Notes: generated from the letters alone by a model not told the origin. A stretch of 64,000 nucleotides of DNA from Herbaspirillum sp. WKF16 (GCF_028993615.1 NZ_CP118632.1:1922001-1986000), one strand, 5' to 3'. Shown: positions 43,464-52,870, counted from the stretch's first letter. Translations and numbers: made by a program.

Positions 43464-44234
43464 ATGAGTTTCCTGCATCCTGCCGGCCCGACGATTGAAC
43501 TGGGCATCAACATCGACCACGTCGCCACGCTGCGCAATGCGCGCGGCACCTCCTATCCCGACCCGGTCAAGGCCGCGCTGGAAGCGGAGGAGGCGGGCGC
43601 CGACGTCATCACGCTGCACCTGCGCGAAGACCGCCGCCACATCCGCGACGCCGACGTCAAGGCGATCCGTCCGCTGCTGCGCACGCGCATGAACCTGGAA
43701 GCGGCGGTGACGCGCGAGATGCTCGATTTCGCTTGCGCCATCAAGCCGCAGGACGTCTGCCTGGTGCCGGAAAAACGCACCGAGGTGACCACCGAGGGCG
43801 GCCTGGATGTGACAGGCCACTTCGCCGACGTGCAGGCGGCGATCCGCCAGTTGCAGCAGGAGAGCGTGCGCGTGTCGCTGTTCATCGACCCCGACCTGCA
43901 GCAGATCCGCGCCGCGGCCGAAGCCGGCGCGCCGGTCATCGAGCTGCACACCGGCCGCTACGCCGACGCCACCAGCGAGAAGGAGCAGCGCGAAGAACTC
44001 GAGCGCATCCAGGCCAGCGTGCTGGAAGGCGTCAAGCTGGGCCTGAAGGTCAACGCCGGACACGGCCTGCACTACACCAATGTGCAGGCGATCGCCGCCA
44101 TTCCGCAGATCGCCGAGCTCAACATCGGCCACGCCGTGGTCGCCCACGCGGTATTCGCCGGCTGGCGCAATGCCGTCTCCGAGATGAAGGCGATCATGGT
44201 CAAGGCGCGCCTGGCCGCCATCGGCCGCGCCTGA
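43464..44234 (+). CDS. pdxJ: Pyridoxine 5'-phosphate synthase
   Basis: A 256-residue TIM-barrel enzyme that joins 3-amino-2-oxopropyl phosphate and deoxyxylulose phosphate to make vitamin B6. The signatures [51 protein letters not shown], and [12 protein letters not shown] are intact. It lies in the recO-pdxJ-acpS order common to many proteobacteria, with acpS 10 bp downstream. The start ATG is the obvious one. Confidence 0.98.
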   Translation: MSFLHPAGPTIELGINIDHVATLRNARGTSYPDPVKAALEAEEAGADVITLHLREDRRHIRDADVKAIRPLLRTRMNLEAAVTREMLDFACAIKPQDVCLVPEKRTEVTTEGGLDVTGHFADVQAAIRQLQQESVRVSLFIDPDLQQIRAAAEAGAPVIELHTGRYADATSEKEQREELERIQASVLEGVKLGLKVNAGHGLHYTNVQAIAAIPQIAELNIGHAVVAHAVFAGWRNAVSEMKAIMVKARLAAIGRA

Positions 44235-44244
44235 GGCCGCACGC

Positions 44245-44637
44245 ATGATCTACGGCATCGGCACCGACATCCTCAGGATCCCGCGCGTGGAAGCCGCGCT
44301 GGCGCGTTACGGCGACCGCTTCGCCGGCAAGATCCTGGGCCCCGAGGAAATGCAGAAATACCTGCGCCGCAAGGCCAAGGTGGAGGCGCGCGGGGTGCGT
44401 TTCCTGGCGACCCGCTTCGCCGCCAAGGAAGCCTTCTCCAAGGCCATCGGCATGGGCATGCGCATGCCCATGACCTGGCGCGCCATGCAGGTGCTGAACG
44501 ACCCCAGCGGCAAGCCGGTGGCGGTATGCAGCGGTAGCCTGAAGGCCTGGATGGAGCAGCGGGGCCTGTCGGCGCAGGTCACGATCACCGACGAGGCCGA
44601 GTACGCCGTGGCCTTCGTCATCGTGGAGAAGACATGA
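44245..44637 (+). CDS. acpS: Holo-ACP synthase
   Basis: A 130-residue enzyme that transfers phosphopantetheine from CoA to the acyl carrier protein encoded at 30.8 kb. The metal-binding Asp is in [16 protein letters not shown] and the second signature is [20 protein letters not shown]. The C-terminal [16 protein letters not shown] is conserved. Its stop overlaps the start of nagZ (ATGA), so the two are coupled. Confidence 0.98.
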   Translation: MIYGIGTDILRIPRVEAALARYGDRFAGKILGPEEMQKYLRRKAKVEARGVRFLATRFAAKEAFSKAIGMGMRMPMTWRAMQVLNDPSGKPVAVCSGSLKAWMEQRGLSAQVTITDEAEYAVAFVIVEKT

Positions 44638-45662
44638 GTCACACCGTGAAGCCGCTTGGCCCGGTCATGCTGGACGTGGTGGGCACCCGCCTGGATGCGG
44701 CCGATATCGCCCGCATCCAACATCCGCTCACCGGCGGGGTCATCCTGTTCGCGCGCAATTACGAAAACCGCGCCCAACTGGAGGAGCTCACCGCCGGCAT
44801 CCGCCGCGCGCGCCCGGGTGTGCTGATCGCGGTCGACCACGAGGGCGGTCGGGTACAGCGCTTCCGCAGCGACGGCTTCACGCGCCTGCCGGCCATGGGC
44901 AAGCTGGGCCAGCTGTGGGACAACGATGTGCTGCAGGCCACCAAGCTGGCTACTGCCACCGGCTTCGTGCTGGCCGCCGAGCTGCGCGCCTGCGGCGTTG
45001 ATCTCTCGTTTACGCCGGTGCTGGACCTGGACTACGGCGAGTCGACCGTGATCGGCGACCGCGCCTTCCATCGCGACCCGCGCGTGGTCACGTTGCTGGC
45101 CAAAAGCCTGAACCATGGCCTGGCGCTGGCCGGCATGGCCAATTGCGGCAAGCATTTCCCCGGTCACGGCTTCGTGGCGGCCGATTCGCACGTCGCCATC
45201 CCGGTGGACGAGCGCGAGCTCGACGCCATCCTCGGCGACGACGCCATGCCTTACGACTGGTTGGGCATGAGCCTGGCGGCGGTGATGCCGGCGCACGTGA
45301 TCTATCCCAAGGTCGACAAGAAGCCGGCCGGCTTCTCGAAGAAGTGGCTGGACATGCTGCGCGGACGCTTCGCCTTCCAGGGCGTGATCTTCAGCGACGA
45401 CCTCAGCATGCACGGCGCCAGCGTCGCCGGCGGCGCGCTGGATGCGGCGCAGGCCGCGCTCGACGCCGGCTGCGACGTCGCCCTGATCTGCAATTCGCCG
45501 GACAAGGCCGACCAGATCCTGGCCGGCCTCAAGGGCGGCGCCGACGCCGCCTCGGCCGCGCGCCGCGCCGCGCTGGTGCCGGCGGCGCCGGCCCTGGATT
45601 GGGATGCGCTGCAGGCCGACCCGCGCTACCTGGCAGCGCGCGCGCTGGTGCAGTCGCTGTAA
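44634..45662 (+). CDS. nagZ: Beta-N-acetylhexosaminidase NagZ
   Basis: A 342-residue cytoplasmic glycoside hydrolase (family 3) that removes GlcNAc from recycled muropeptides. The loop with the acid/base His lies in [17 protein letters not shown], the nucleophile Asp in [10 protein letters not shown], and the substrate loop in [10 protein letters not shown]. It starts inside the acpS stop codon. Products feed the AmpG/AmpD recycling route; any link to beta-lactamase induction cannot be judged from this window. Confidence 0.96.
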   Translation: MSHTVKPLGPVMLDVVGTRLDAADIARIQHPLTGGVILFARNYENRAQLEELTAGIRRARPGVLIAVDHEGGRVQRFRSDGFTRLPAMGKLGQLWDNDVLQATKLATATGFVLAAELRACGVDLSFTPVLDLDYGESTVIGDRAFHRDPRVVTLLAKSLNHGLALAGMANCGKHFPGHGFVAADSHVAIPVDERELDAILGDDAMPYDWLGMSLAAVMPAHVIYPKVDKKPAGFSKKWLDMLRGRFAFQGVIFSDDLSMHGASVAGGALDAAQAALDAGCDVALICNSPDKADQILAGLKGGADAASAARRAALVPAAPALDWDALQADPRYLAARALVQSL

Positions 45663-45687
45663 TCCGTTCCGTTTTCCAGCCGCCGCC

Positions 45688-47565
45688 ATGTCCGAACCGA
45701 ACGACACCCCGCTTCCCGATCCGCGCGAGCTCGTGCTGGAGACGGTTGCGCGGTTGCCGCACCTGCCCGGCGTCTACCGCTATTTCGACGCGGAAGATAA
45801 CGTCCTCTACGTCGGCAAGGCGCGCGACCTGAAGAAGCGCGTCTCCAGCTATTTCCAAAAGACCCTGACCAGTCCGCGCATCGCCATGATGGTGGAGCGC
45901 ATCGCGCGCCTGGAAACCACGGTCACGCGCAGCGAGGCCGAGGCGCTGCTGCTGGAAAACAACCTGATCAAGACCCTGCGTCCGCGCTTCAACATCCTGT
46001 TTCGCGACGACAAGTCCTATCCCTACCTGAAGATCACCGGCCATGCCTTCCCGCGCATGGCCTACTACCGTGGCGCGGTCGACAAGCGCAACCAGTACTT
46101 CGGCCCGTTCCCCAACGCCGGCGCGGTGAAGGAGTCGATCCAGATCTTGCAGAAGGTGTTCCAGCTGCGCACCTGCGAAGACACCGTCTTCACCAATCGC
46201 ACGCGTCCCTGCCTGCTGCACCAGATCCACCGCTGCAGCGGCCCTTGCGTGAAACTGGTGAGCACCGAGGATTACGCGATCGATGTCGAGAACGCCTCCA
46301 AATTCCTGCGCGGGCGCCAGACCGAAGTGATGGCCGCGCTCGAACAGAAGATGCACGCCTTCGCGGCCGACCTCAAGTTCGAGCAGGCGGCTGCGGTGCG
46401 CGACCAGATCGGCTCGCTGTCGTCCGTGCTGCACCAGCAAAGCATGGAGACGGTGAGCGACGCCGACATCGACATCATCGCCGTGGTGGTGCAGGGCGGG
46501 CGCGCCTGCGTCAATCTCGCAATGGTGCGCGGCGGGCGCCACCTGGGCGACCGCGCGTATTTCCCTTCGCATGTCGACGGCGCGCTCAATGCGGTGGACG
46601 AGGGCAGCGAGGGCAGCATCGAGATCGAGGTGCTGAAGGCTTTCCTGGCGCAGCACTACATCGACAAATTCATTCCCGGCGCGCTGATCGTCAGCACCGA
46701 GTTCGACGATCCGGCGCTGATGGTGGCGCTGATGGAGCAGTGCGGCCATCGCATCGCGCTGACCTTCCAGCCCCAGGGCCAGCGCCGCCAGTGGCTGGAG
46801 ATGGCCGCCAAGGGCGCCGAGCTTTCACTGGCGCGGCTGCTCTCGGAGCAGGGCTCGCAGCAGGCGCGCACGCGTGCGCTGGCCGACGTGCTGGAACTGG
46901 AAAGCGAGGACCTGGACAACCTGCGCGCCGAATGCTTCGACATCAGCCACACGCAAGGCGAGGCCACGCAGGCGTCCTGCGTGGTGTTCCATCACCACGC
47001 GATGCAAAACGGCGAATACCGGCGCTACAACATCAACGACATCACGCCCGGCGACGACTACGCCGCCATGCGCCAGGTGCTCACGCGCCGCTATGAGAAG
47101 GTCGCCAATGGCGAGGGCGTGATGCCCGACATCGTGCTCATCGACGGCGGCCGCGGACAGGTGGAAATGGCGCGCCAGGTGTTGACCGAGCTGGGGCTGG
47201 ACATCAGCCTGATCGTCGGCGTGGCCAAGGGGGAGGGCCGCAAGGTGGGGCTGGAGACGCTGGTGTTCGCCGACGGCCGCGCTCCCAGGGAACTGGGCAA
47301 GGAGTCGGCCGCGCTGATGCTGATCGCCCAGATCCGCGACGAGGCCCACCGGTTCGCCATCACCGGCATGCGCGCCAAGCGCGCCAAGGCGCGCCAGAGC
47401 TCGCGCCTGGAGGAGATCGAGGGCATCGGCGCCAAGCGGCGGCAGCGCCTGCTGGTGCGCTTCGGCGGCCTGCGCGGGGTGACCGACGCCAGCGTCGACG
47501 AGCTGGCCTCTGTGGACGGCATCTCGCGCCAGCTGGCCGAGGAAATCTACCGCCAGTTGCACTGA
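45688..47565 (+). CDS. uvrC: Excinuclease ABC subunit C
   Basis: A 625-residue nuclease that makes the two incisions in nucleotide excision repair. The N-terminal GIY-YIG domain is [30 protein letters not shown]. The UVR motif is near residues 205-240 ([28 protein letters not shown]). The RNase H-like second nuclease domain carries [11 protein letters not shown] and [12 protein letters not shown]. The tandem helix-hairpin-helix closes it. ATG at 45688 gives the usual start. No LexA box is seen immediately upstream. Confidence 0.97.
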   Translation: MSEPNDTPLPDPRELVLETVARLPHLPGVYRYFDAEDNVLYVGKARDLKKRVSSYFQKTLTSPRIAMMVERIARLETTVTRSEAEALLLENNLIKTLRPRFNILFRDDKSYPYLKITGHAFPRMAYYRGAVDKRNQYFGPFPNAGAVKESIQILQKVFQLRTCEDTVFTNRTRPCLLHQIHRCSGPCVKLVSTEDYAIDVENASKFLRGRQTEVMAALEQKMHAFAADLKFEQAAAVRDQIGSLSSVLHQQSMETVSDADIDIIAVVVQGGRACVNLAMVRGGRHLGDRAYFPSHVDGALNAVDEGSEGSIEIEVLKAFLAQHYIDKFIPGALIVSTEFDDPALMVALMEQCGHRIALTFQPQGQRRQWLEMAAKGAELSLARLLSEQGSQQARTRALADVLELESEDLDNLRAECFDISHTQGEATQASCVVFHHHAMQNGEYRRYNINDITPGDDYAAMRQVLTRRYEKVANGEGVMPDIVLIDGGRGQVEMARQVLTELGLDISLIVGVAKGEGRKVGLETLVFADGRAPRELGKESAALMLIAQIRDEAHRFAITGMRAKRAKARQSSRLEEIEGIGAKRRQRLLVRFGGLRGVTDASVDELASVDGISRQLAEEIYRQLH

Positions 47566-47664
47566 AAATCGCCGCAGGCCGCACCGGGCGCGCTTTGGCC
47601 GGGCGACTCTGCTACTATTCGTTAGAATTTTTTTTGTGTACGCCGCTTCAATCAACCAAGACGT

Positions 47665-48246
47665 ATGCCTTTCAATATCCCCATTTTGCTGACCTGGTTG
47701 CGGGTAGCCCTGATCCCGCTGGTGGTCGGCGTGTTCTATCTCCCTGAAATCGGCCTGAACCGCTTCGAACAAGGCATCGCCTCCACCGTCGTCTTCATCG
47801 TCGCCGCGGCGACCGACTGGTTCGACGGTTTCCTGGCGCGCCGCTGGAACCAGACCTCGGCCTTCGGCGCCTTCCTCGATCCGGTCGCCGACAAGCTGAT
47901 GGTCACCGGCGCCTTGCTGGTGCTGGTGCACCTGGGGCGCGTGCATCCGGTGATCGCCTTCATCATCATCGGCCGCGAGATCGCCATCTCGGCGCTGCGC
48001 GAATGGATGGCGCAGATCGGCGCGTCGAAGTCGGTGGCGGTGAGTTCGCTGGGCAAGATCAAGACCACCGCGCAGATGATCGCCATTCCGATGCTGCTCT
48101 ACTACGACACGCTGCTGGGCGTGGTCGATACGCGGCTGTGGGGCGCGATCCTGTTGTTCATCGCCGCAGTGCTGACGGTGTGGTCGATGCTTTACTACCT
48201 GAAGAAGGCGATGCCGCTCATCAAGAAGGTGCAGGAAAATTCGTAA
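47665..48246 (+). CDS. pgsA: CDP-diacylglycerol--glycerol-3-phosphate 3-phosphatidyltransferase
   Basis: A 193-residue inner-membrane enzyme for the committed step of phosphatidylglycerol synthesis. The CDP-alcohol phosphotransferase motif is complete: TDWFDGFLARRWNQTSAFGAFLDPVADKLM, with the DxxDG-AR-G-D-D spacing. Four or more membrane helices surround it. It follows uvrC, an old uvrC-pgsA neighbourhood, with tRNA genes after it. Confidence 0.96.
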   Translation: MPFNIPILLTWLRVALIPLVVGVFYLPEIGLNRFEQGIASTVVFIVAAATDWFDGFLARRWNQTSAFGAFLDPVADKLMVTGALLVLVHLGRVHPVIAFIIIGREIAISALREWMAQIGASKSVAVSSLGKIKTTAQMIAIPMLLYYDTLLGVVDTRLWGAILLFIAAVLTVWSMLYYLKKAMPLIKKVQENS

Positions 48247-48264
48247 TTGATTGCGGAAATGATG

Positions 48265-48292
48265 TTGACAATTTCCAACGGTGCCTTATAAT
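48265..48292 (+). promoter_or_regulatory. Consensus sigma-70 promoter of the first tRNA-Gly
   Basis: Exact TTGACA at 48265-48270 and exact TATAAT at 48287-48292, 16-bp spacer. Start of transcription would be near 48299, about 11 bp before the mature tRNA. It is the closest match to consensus I noticed in this window. Confidence 0.9.
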
Positions 48293-48309
48293 AGCGTTCT
48301 GTTGTCGAT

Positions 48310-48385
48310 GCGGGAGTAGCTCAGTTGGTAGAGCGATACCTTGCCAAGGTATAGGTCGAGAGTTCGAGACTCTTCTCCCGCTCCA
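48310..48385 (+). tRNA. tRNA-Gly(GCC), copy 1
   Basis: 76 nt with encoded CCA. Acceptor GCGGGAG/CTCCCGC, anticodon loop TTGCCAA with GCC (reads GGC and GGU), T-loop AGTTCGAGACT. Identical to the copies at 48633 and 48762. Confidence 0.98.
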
Positions 48386-48395
48386 GGTTACTTGG

Positions 48396-48428
48396 AAAAA
48401 AGGAAGCCTAACAAAGCTTCCTTTTTTT
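48396..48428 (+). terminator. Terminator after tRNA-Gly copy 1
   Basis: AAAAAAGGAAGC and GCTTCCTTTTTT pair perfectly over an 8-base loop. It ends the first tRNA transcript, so the following tRNA-Cys needs its own promoter. Confidence 0.88.
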
Positions 48429-48507
48429 ATTGTACGAGGCGCGCACACGTCGGCGATGTGGTGCAACCCAGGTTGGATCAATCGAAAGATGTTTGCCAAG
48501 AAGTTGT

Positions 48508-48536
48508 TTGCAAACAACGCGCATTTTAGGTAGTAT
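48508..48536 (+). promoter_or_regulatory. Promoter of the tRNA-Cys/Gly/Gly transcript
   Basis: TTGCAA at 48508-48513 and TAGTAT at 48531-48536 with a 17-bp spacer, 12 bp before tRNA-Cys. Confidence 0.6.
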
Positions 48537-48548
48537 GCGTGTCCCCAA

Positions 48549-48622
48549 GGCGGGGTAGCAAAGTGGTTATGCAGCGGCCTGCAAAGCCGTCTACGCCGGT
48601 TCGATCCCGACCCCCGCCTCCA
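48549..48622 (+). tRNA. tRNA-Cys(GCA)
   Basis: 74 nt with encoded CCA. Acceptor GGCGGGG/CCCCGCC, discriminator T, anticodon loop CTGCAAA with GCA, T-loop GGTTCGATCCC. Inserted between tRNA-Gly copies. Confidence 0.97.
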
Positions 48623-48632
48623 AACACTCCCC

Positions 48633-48708
48633 GCGGGAGTAGCTCAGTTGGTAGAGCGATACCTTGCCAAGGTATAGGTCGAGAGTTCGAGACTCTTCTC
48701 CCGCTCCA
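48633..48708 (+). tRNA. tRNA-Gly(GCC), copy 2
   Basis: 76 nt, identical to copies 1 and 3, 10 bp after tRNA-Cys. Confidence 0.98.
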
Positions 48709-48716
48709 GTTTCAAA

Positions 48717-48738
48717 CGAGGAAGCCCCGGCTTCCTCG
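48717..48738 (+). repeat. Hairpin after tRNA-Gly copy 2, related to the terminators of copies 1 and 3
   Basis: GAGGAAGC and GCTTCCTC pair around a short CCCG loop. The same GGAAGC stem core follows the other two tRNA-Gly genes, but here there is no T-run, so it is not a terminator. It may act as a processing signal or be a degenerate terminator. Confidence 0.7.
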
Positions 48739-48761
48739 ATGCAGTAGATGTAAGGTCCCAT

Positions 48762-48837
48762 GCGGGAGTAGCTCAGTTGGTAGAGCGATACCTTGCCAAG
48801 GTATAGGTCGAGAGTTCGAGACTCTTCTCCCGCTCCA
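48762..48837 (+). tRNA. tRNA-Gly(GCC), copy 3
   Basis: 76 nt, identical to copies 1 and 2, followed by a strong terminator. Confidence 0.98.
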
Positions 48838-48843
48838 GATAAG

Positions 48844-48876
48844 AAAGAGGAAGCCTGACGGCTTCCTCTTTTTTTT
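48844..48876 (+). terminator. Terminator of the tRNA array
   Basis: AAAGAGGAAGCC and GGCTTCCTCTTT over a TGAC loop, followed by more T. Confidence 0.9.
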
Positions 48877-49137
48877 CGTCTTTTCTCCGTTCCTCTCGGC
48901 AGATATGCAGCCTGGCGCCGTCCACGTGACGCGTCGTGGCGGGAAATTGTTTAGAGAGTTTTGATGAGAATAAAACCTGGGGCGTCTCCGAGATATAAAG
49001 CCAAAGTATTTTGAGCAAAAGCAACGAAAGCCGGAGATCCCGGCCATCGGGGACTTGCCTGATTGCTATTGCCAGGCTTCCCGTCTACATTGGACGAACA
49101 GACTTTTCTGTTCAATCCATTCGATTCGGGGGAAACA
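48877..49137. other. Intergenic region before cheV
   Basis: About 260 bp with no supported gene. The middle part (48960-49025) is AT-richer and may hold the cheV promoter. I checked for the flagellar sigma-28 pattern and found no convincing match. Confidence 0.4.
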
Positions 49138-50103
49138 ATGGACAGCTTCCAAAAAGAGATTGATGAACGAACCAATCTCACGGCATCCAACAAGTTCGAG
49201 CTGCTGCTGTTCCGCCTGGGATCGGACCCGCATGGCGAGCGATCTGAATTATTCGGCATCAACGTGTTCAAGATCCGCGAGATCGTGCCCATGCCGCCGG
49301 TCACCAAGGCGGCCGGCACGCAGTCGCCGATGCTGGGCATGGTCAACATCCGTGGGCAGATCATTTCCGTGATCGACCTGCCGGCGGTAGTCGGCTGCAA
49401 GCCCAAGACCGCGCTCAATATCCTGCTGGTCACCGAATACGCGCGCAGCACGCAGGCCTTCGCGGTGGAGTCGGTGGACGAGATCGTACGGCTGGAGTGG
49501 AAGCAGGTGCTCTCCGCCGAGACCAAGGCCGGCGGGCGTTTCGTCACCAGCATTGCGCGCCTGGATTCCGATCAGGACAGCAGCCGCCTGGCGCAGGTGC
49601 TGGATGTCGAGCAGATCCTGCACGAGATCATGCCCTCCAACCGGGAAGAGATGGCCGCCACCATGACCAAGGCGGCCGGACGCATGAAGGCCGGCACCAT
49701 CGCCATCGCGGCCGACGACTCCAGGGTCGCGCGCTCACTGATCGAGCAGGGCCTGCGCGCCATGGACATCCCCTTCGAGATGCACAACACCGGCCGCGAC
49801 GCCTGGGAGAAGATCCAGAGCATCGCCCGCCGCGCCCGTGACGAGGGCGTTCCGATTACCGACAAGATCGCCTTCGTGCTGACCGACCTGGAAATGCCGG
49901 AAATGGACGGCTTCACGCTCACGCGCAACATCAAGAGCGACGATTTCCTCAAGAAGCTCCCGGTGATCATTCATTCCTCGCTCTCCGGCGAGGCCAACGA
50001 GGATCACGTCCGCAGCGTCGGCGGCGACGCCTACGTGGCCAAGTTCGAGGCGAATGAACTGTCCGCCTCCATTCTCGGTGTGCTGGGCGGCGTACCTGCC
50101 TGA
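49138..50103 (+). CDS. cheV: Chemotaxis protein CheV (CheW domain fused to a receiver)
   Basis: A 321-residue coupling protein. A CheW-like domain fills about residues 15-170 (ELFGINVFKIREIVPMPPV, MLGMVNIRGQIISVIDLP). The receiver domain follows, with acidic pocket ADDSR near residue 197, phospho-acceptor Asp250 in LTDLEMPEMDG, and the conserved Lys in AYVAKFEANEL. It would link receptors to CheA and be tuned by phosphorylation. No other classical che or flagellar gene is adjacent, so it is an orphan copy. ATG at 49138 is chosen for the standard CheV N-terminus; a terminator follows the gene. Confidence 0.93.
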   Translation: MDSFQKEIDERTNLTASNKFELLLFRLGSDPHGERSELFGINVFKIREIVPMPPVTKAAGTQSPMLGMVNIRGQIISVIDLPAVVGCKPKTALNILLVTEYARSTQAFAVESVDEIVRLEWKQVLSAETKAGGRFVTSIARLDSDQDSSRLAQVLDVEQILHEIMPSNREEMAATMTKAAGRMKAGTIAIAADDSRVARSLIEQGLRAMDIPFEMHNTGRDAWEKIQSIARRARDEGVPITDKIAFVLTDLEMPEMDGFTLTRNIKSDDFLKKLPVIIHSSLSGEANEDHVRSVGGDAYVAKFEANELSASILGVLGGVPA

Positions 50104-50122
50104 GGGCCGCTTGCCGGACCGC

Positions 50123-50150
50123 AAACGCCGGGTGCAAGCCCGGCGTTTTT
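50123..50150 (+). terminator. Terminator of cheV
   Basis: AAACGCCGGG and CCCGGCGTTT over a 6-base loop, then T-run. Confidence 0.88.
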
Positions 50151-50275
50151 GATTTCGGATCGGCAATTGCACCGGCTGAAATCGCTGCCTGCTGTTCCTC
50201 CCCGGCCTCTGCGCGATCTCGTATACTGTCGGTCTTTCGATCGTCCCGCATTGAAGCGGCCTCCAGTAGATTTCC

Positions 50276-51310
50276 ATGCAAATCCCCGCCATTTCTCCTA
50301 TTCACGATGCCGTGCTGGCCGCCGGCCTGGGCCGTCGCATCGACGACAAGACCAAGCCGCCAGGCAGCCTGGGTGTGCTGGAGCGCCTGGCGCTCCAGAT
50401 CGGCCTGATCCAGCGCAGCGAGCGGCCGGTCGTGGCCCGGCCGGCCATCGTCGTGTGCGCCGGCGACCACGGCGTGACGGCCGAAGGCATTTCGGCCTAT
50501 CCGCAAAGCGTGACCTGGCAGATGGTCGAGAATTTCCTGGCGGGCGGGGCCGCGATCAACGTCTTTGCGCAGCAGAACGGCTGCGCGCTGCACATCGTCG
50601 ATACCGGCGTGAACCACGACTTCGGCCAGCGCGCCGGCCTGGTCGATCGCAAGGTGGCGCCGGGCACGCGCAACTTCTGCGAGCAAGCGGCGATGAGCAC
50701 GGCGCAGTGCGAGCAGGCGGTGCAGGCCGGAATGCAGTTTGCCGCCGCCCTGGATTGCGATGTGCTCGGTTTCGGTGAAATGGGCATCGGCAACACCACC
50801 GCCGCGGCCGCGCTGATGGCCGCCATTACCGGTATTGCCGCGCGCGATTGCGTCGGCGCCGGAACCGGGCTGGACGAGCAGGGCATCGCGCGCAAGCGCG
50901 AGGTCGTGGAGCGCGCATTGCGCCTGCACGCGGGGGTGAGCGATCCATTGGCCACCCTGGCGGCGGTCGGCGGCTTCGAGATTGCCTTCATCGCCGGCGC
51001 CATGCTGCGCGGCGCTGAATTGCGCAAGGTCTTGCTGGTGGACGGCTTCATCGTCACCTCGGCGCTGCTGGTGGCCGCTGCACTGCAGCCCGCGGTGCTC
51101 GACTACTGCGTGTTCTCGCATTGTTCGGACGAGGCCGGGCACCATCGCATGCTGGAGCACCTCAAGGCGCGCCCGCTGATGCAACTGGACCTGCGCCTGG
51201 GCGAGGGGACCGGCAGCGCGCTGGCCTTGCCGCTGCTGCGCGCGGCGACCAATTTCCTGGAAAGCATGGCGACCTTCTCGTCAGCCAGCGTGAGTGGCAG
51301 GCATGGCTGA
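50276..51310 (+). CDS. cobT: Nicotinate-nucleotide--dimethylbenzimidazole phosphoribosyltransferase
   Basis: A 344-residue enzyme that makes alpha-ribazole phosphate, the lower ligand precursor of cobalamin. The signatures TKPPGSLGVLERLALQIGLIQ, VCAGDHGVTAEGISAYPQSVTWQMVENFLAGGAAINVFA, GEMGIGNTTAAAAL and DGFIVTSALLVA are intact, including the catalytic Glu near the C-terminus (DLRLGEGTGSALALPLL). It overlaps cobS by 8 bases. No cobalamin riboswitch is seen in the 170 bp upstream. Confidence 0.97.
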   Translation: MQIPAISPIHDAVLAAGLGRRIDDKTKPPGSLGVLERLALQIGLIQRSERPVVARPAIVVCAGDHGVTAEGISAYPQSVTWQMVENFLAGGAAINVFAQQNGCALHIVDTGVNHDFGQRAGLVDRKVAPGTRNFCEQAAMSTAQCEQAVQAGMQFAAALDCDVLGFGEMGIGNTTAAAALMAAITGIAARDCVGAGTGLDEQGIARKREVVERALRLHAGVSDPLATLAAVGGFEIAFIAGAMLRGAELRKVLLVDGFIVTSALLVAAALQPAVLDYCVFSHCSDEAGHHRMLEHLKARPLMQLDLRLGEGTGSALALPLLRAATNFLESMATFSSASVSGRHG

Positions 51311-52148
51311 GCAGGCGCCAGGGCAAGCGCCGCAAGCATTTCCGCCGGCGCCGGCCAGTCGCGGCGCGCTGCACCAGTTGCGGCTGTTCTTCATCGCCCT
51401 GCAATTTTTCACCCGCCTGCCGATTCCGCGCTGGGTGGGTTTTCATCCCGACTGGCTGCAGCGTTCGACCCGCTATTTTCCTCTGGTGGGCTGGGTGGCG
51501 GCATGGGTCGCGGCACTGGTCTACGCGATGGCCGCCCAGTTCTGGCCGCAGATGGTGGCGGTGCTGCTCTCGACGGCGGCCGGCATCTGGCTCACAGGCG
51601 CTTTCCATGAGGACGGTTTCGCCGATGTCTGCGATGGCCTGGGCGGCGGCGTCAATCGCGAACGGGCGCTGGAGATCATGCGCGACTCGCGTATAGGCGC
51701 CTATGGCGCGATTGGCATCGGCATGCTGCTGGCGACCAAGGTGGGGGCGCTTGGCGCCATGCTGCCGTTCCACGTGCTGGCCGCGCTGGGAATCGCCCAT
51801 CCCTTGTCGCGCTGGCTGGCCACCTGCCTGATCTGGCGCCTGGACTACATACGCGAGGAAGGCAAGGCCAAGCCGTTGGCGCAGCACATGGGCGCCGGCG
51901 AATTCCTGCTGGCGACGGCCTTTGCCGTAGCGCCGGTGGCCGGCGTCATTGGCCTGGGCATGATGTCGTGGCAGCGCGTGGCGCTGGGCATCGCCTTTGC
52001 CACGCTTGCCGCCGCCTGGTTGGCGCGCAAGTTCGTGCGCCGCCTGGGCGGTTACAGCGGCGACTGCCTGGGCTCCGTGCAACAGCTCAGCGAAGTCGCT
52101 TTCTATCTGGGCGCATTGGCGGCAGCCCCCGCTTTTTTGGGAAACTGA
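51303..52148 (+). CDS. cobS: Adenosylcobinamide-GDP ribazoletransferase (cobalamin synthase)
   Basis: A 281-residue inner-membrane enzyme that joins adenosylcobinamide-GDP to alpha-ribazole (phosphate). The signature FFIALQFFTRLPIPRWVGF opens it after a 30-residue polar start, then FPLVGWVAAWVAAL, GAFHEDGFADVCDGLGGG with the metal-binding acids, and RIGAYGAIGIGMLL. Several membrane helices follow. ATG at 51303 is used; a GTG nine bases earlier is possible. It is coupled to cobT and followed by cobC 3 bp later. Confidence 0.96.
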   Translation: MAEQAPGQAPQAFPPAPASRGALHQLRLFFIALQFFTRLPIPRWVGFHPDWLQRSTRYFPLVGWVAAWVAALVYAMAAQFWPQMVAVLLSTAAGIWLTGAFHEDGFADVCDGLGGGVNRERALEIMRDSRIGAYGAIGIGMLLATKVGALGAMLPFHVLAALGIAHPLSRWLATCLIWRLDYIREEGKAKPLAQHMGAGEFLLATAFAVAPVAGVIGLGMMSWQRVALGIAFATLAAAWLARKFVRRLGGYSGDCLGSVQQLSEVAFYLGALAAAPAFLGN

Positions 52149-52151
52149 TCG

Positions 52152-52775
52152 ATGAATCTCCACCTCATCCGCCACCCGCAACCCCTACTCGACAAGACCT
52201 ATTGCTACGGTAGCAGCGACGTGGCGGTCGCCGCCGAGACGCTGGCGCTTTGCTGCGAGCGGCTGACCGCGCAGTTGCTGCCGCTGCGACCGGGCCTGGC
52301 GATCTGCTCCAGTCCGCTGCAGCGTTGCTCGGACCTGGCGCTGGCGCTGGCGCAGGCGCTGGGCGTGGAGAGCATCGCGCTCGATACCGGTTTGCAGGAG
52401 ATGCACTTCGGCAGCTGGGAGCTGTGCGCCTGGGACGACATCGCCTGGGCCGAGGTCGAGGCCTGGAACCGGGACCTTGCGCACCATGCGCCCGGCGGCG
52501 GAGAGACCCTGGTGGAGGTGGCGCAGCGTGTGTGGGAGGTGTTCGACGAGTTGCGCCGCGGGGACGATGCGCACTGCATCGTGGTCTGTCATGGCGGCTC
52601 CATCCGCATGCTGCGCGCCTGCGCCGCCTGGCAAGCCGAACATGGCGCCGGCGCGACGCCGGATGCGGCCGGGCTGGAGGCGATCGCATTGCGCGCCGCC
52701 GCCGACCGGCGCGACATCGGGTTCGGCGAACTGATGGCGCTGGAAATCCTGAGCGTTCCGGCGCTTGCCGCCTGA
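52152..52775 (+). CDS. cobC: Histidine phosphatase, probable alpha-ribazole phosphatase
   Basis: A 207-residue phosphoglycerate-mutase-like phosphatase. The phospho-histidine lies in LIRHPQP near the N-terminus (RHP instead of the usual RHG), the second catalytic His in VVCHGGSIRML, and SSPLQRCSDLALAL and LQEMHFGSWE complete the family. Its position directly after cobS supports removal of phosphate from alpha-ribazole phosphate or cobalamin phosphate. Assignment of substrate is by context. Confidence 0.88.
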   Translation: MNLHLIRHPQPLLDKTYCYGSSDVAVAAETLALCCERLTAQLLPLRPGLAICSSPLQRCSDLALALAQALGVESIALDTGLQEMHFGSWELCAWDDIAWAEVEAWNRDLAHHAPGGGETLVEVAQRVWEVFDELRRGDDAHCIVVCHGGSIRMLRACAAWQAEHGAGATPDAAGLEAIALRAAADRRDIGFGELMALEILSVPALAA

Positions 52776-52840
52776 GGGCAAGCGCGGCCGGCGCGCCGCA
52801 GGGGCCCTGCCGCCAAGTCGGCGCCGCCGATGACATCAAG

Positions 52841-52870
52841 AAAAAAAGAGGCCCCAGGGCCTCTTTTTTT
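52841..52870 (+). terminator. Terminator of the cobTSC operon
   Basis: Fourteen-base perfect arms A7GAGGCCC and GGGCCTCT7 with a 2-base loop (in practice a slightly larger loop). Symmetric, so it works in both directions. Confidence 0.88.

Noticed and set aside
48310..48840. Regularly spaced repeats, considered as a CRISPR-like array
   Set aside because: The repeated 76-nt units fold as tRNA-Gly with anticodon GCC and encoded CCA; spacing is irregular.
48950..49060. Possible sigma-28 flagellar promoter before cheV (TAAA followed 15 bases later by a GC-start octamer)
   Set aside because: The downstream half matches only three of eight positions of GCCGATAA.
50104..50275. Possible cobalamin riboswitch before cobT
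   Set aside because: The only clear structure is the cheV terminator at 50123-50150; no B12-box-like conserved stretch could be found by eye.
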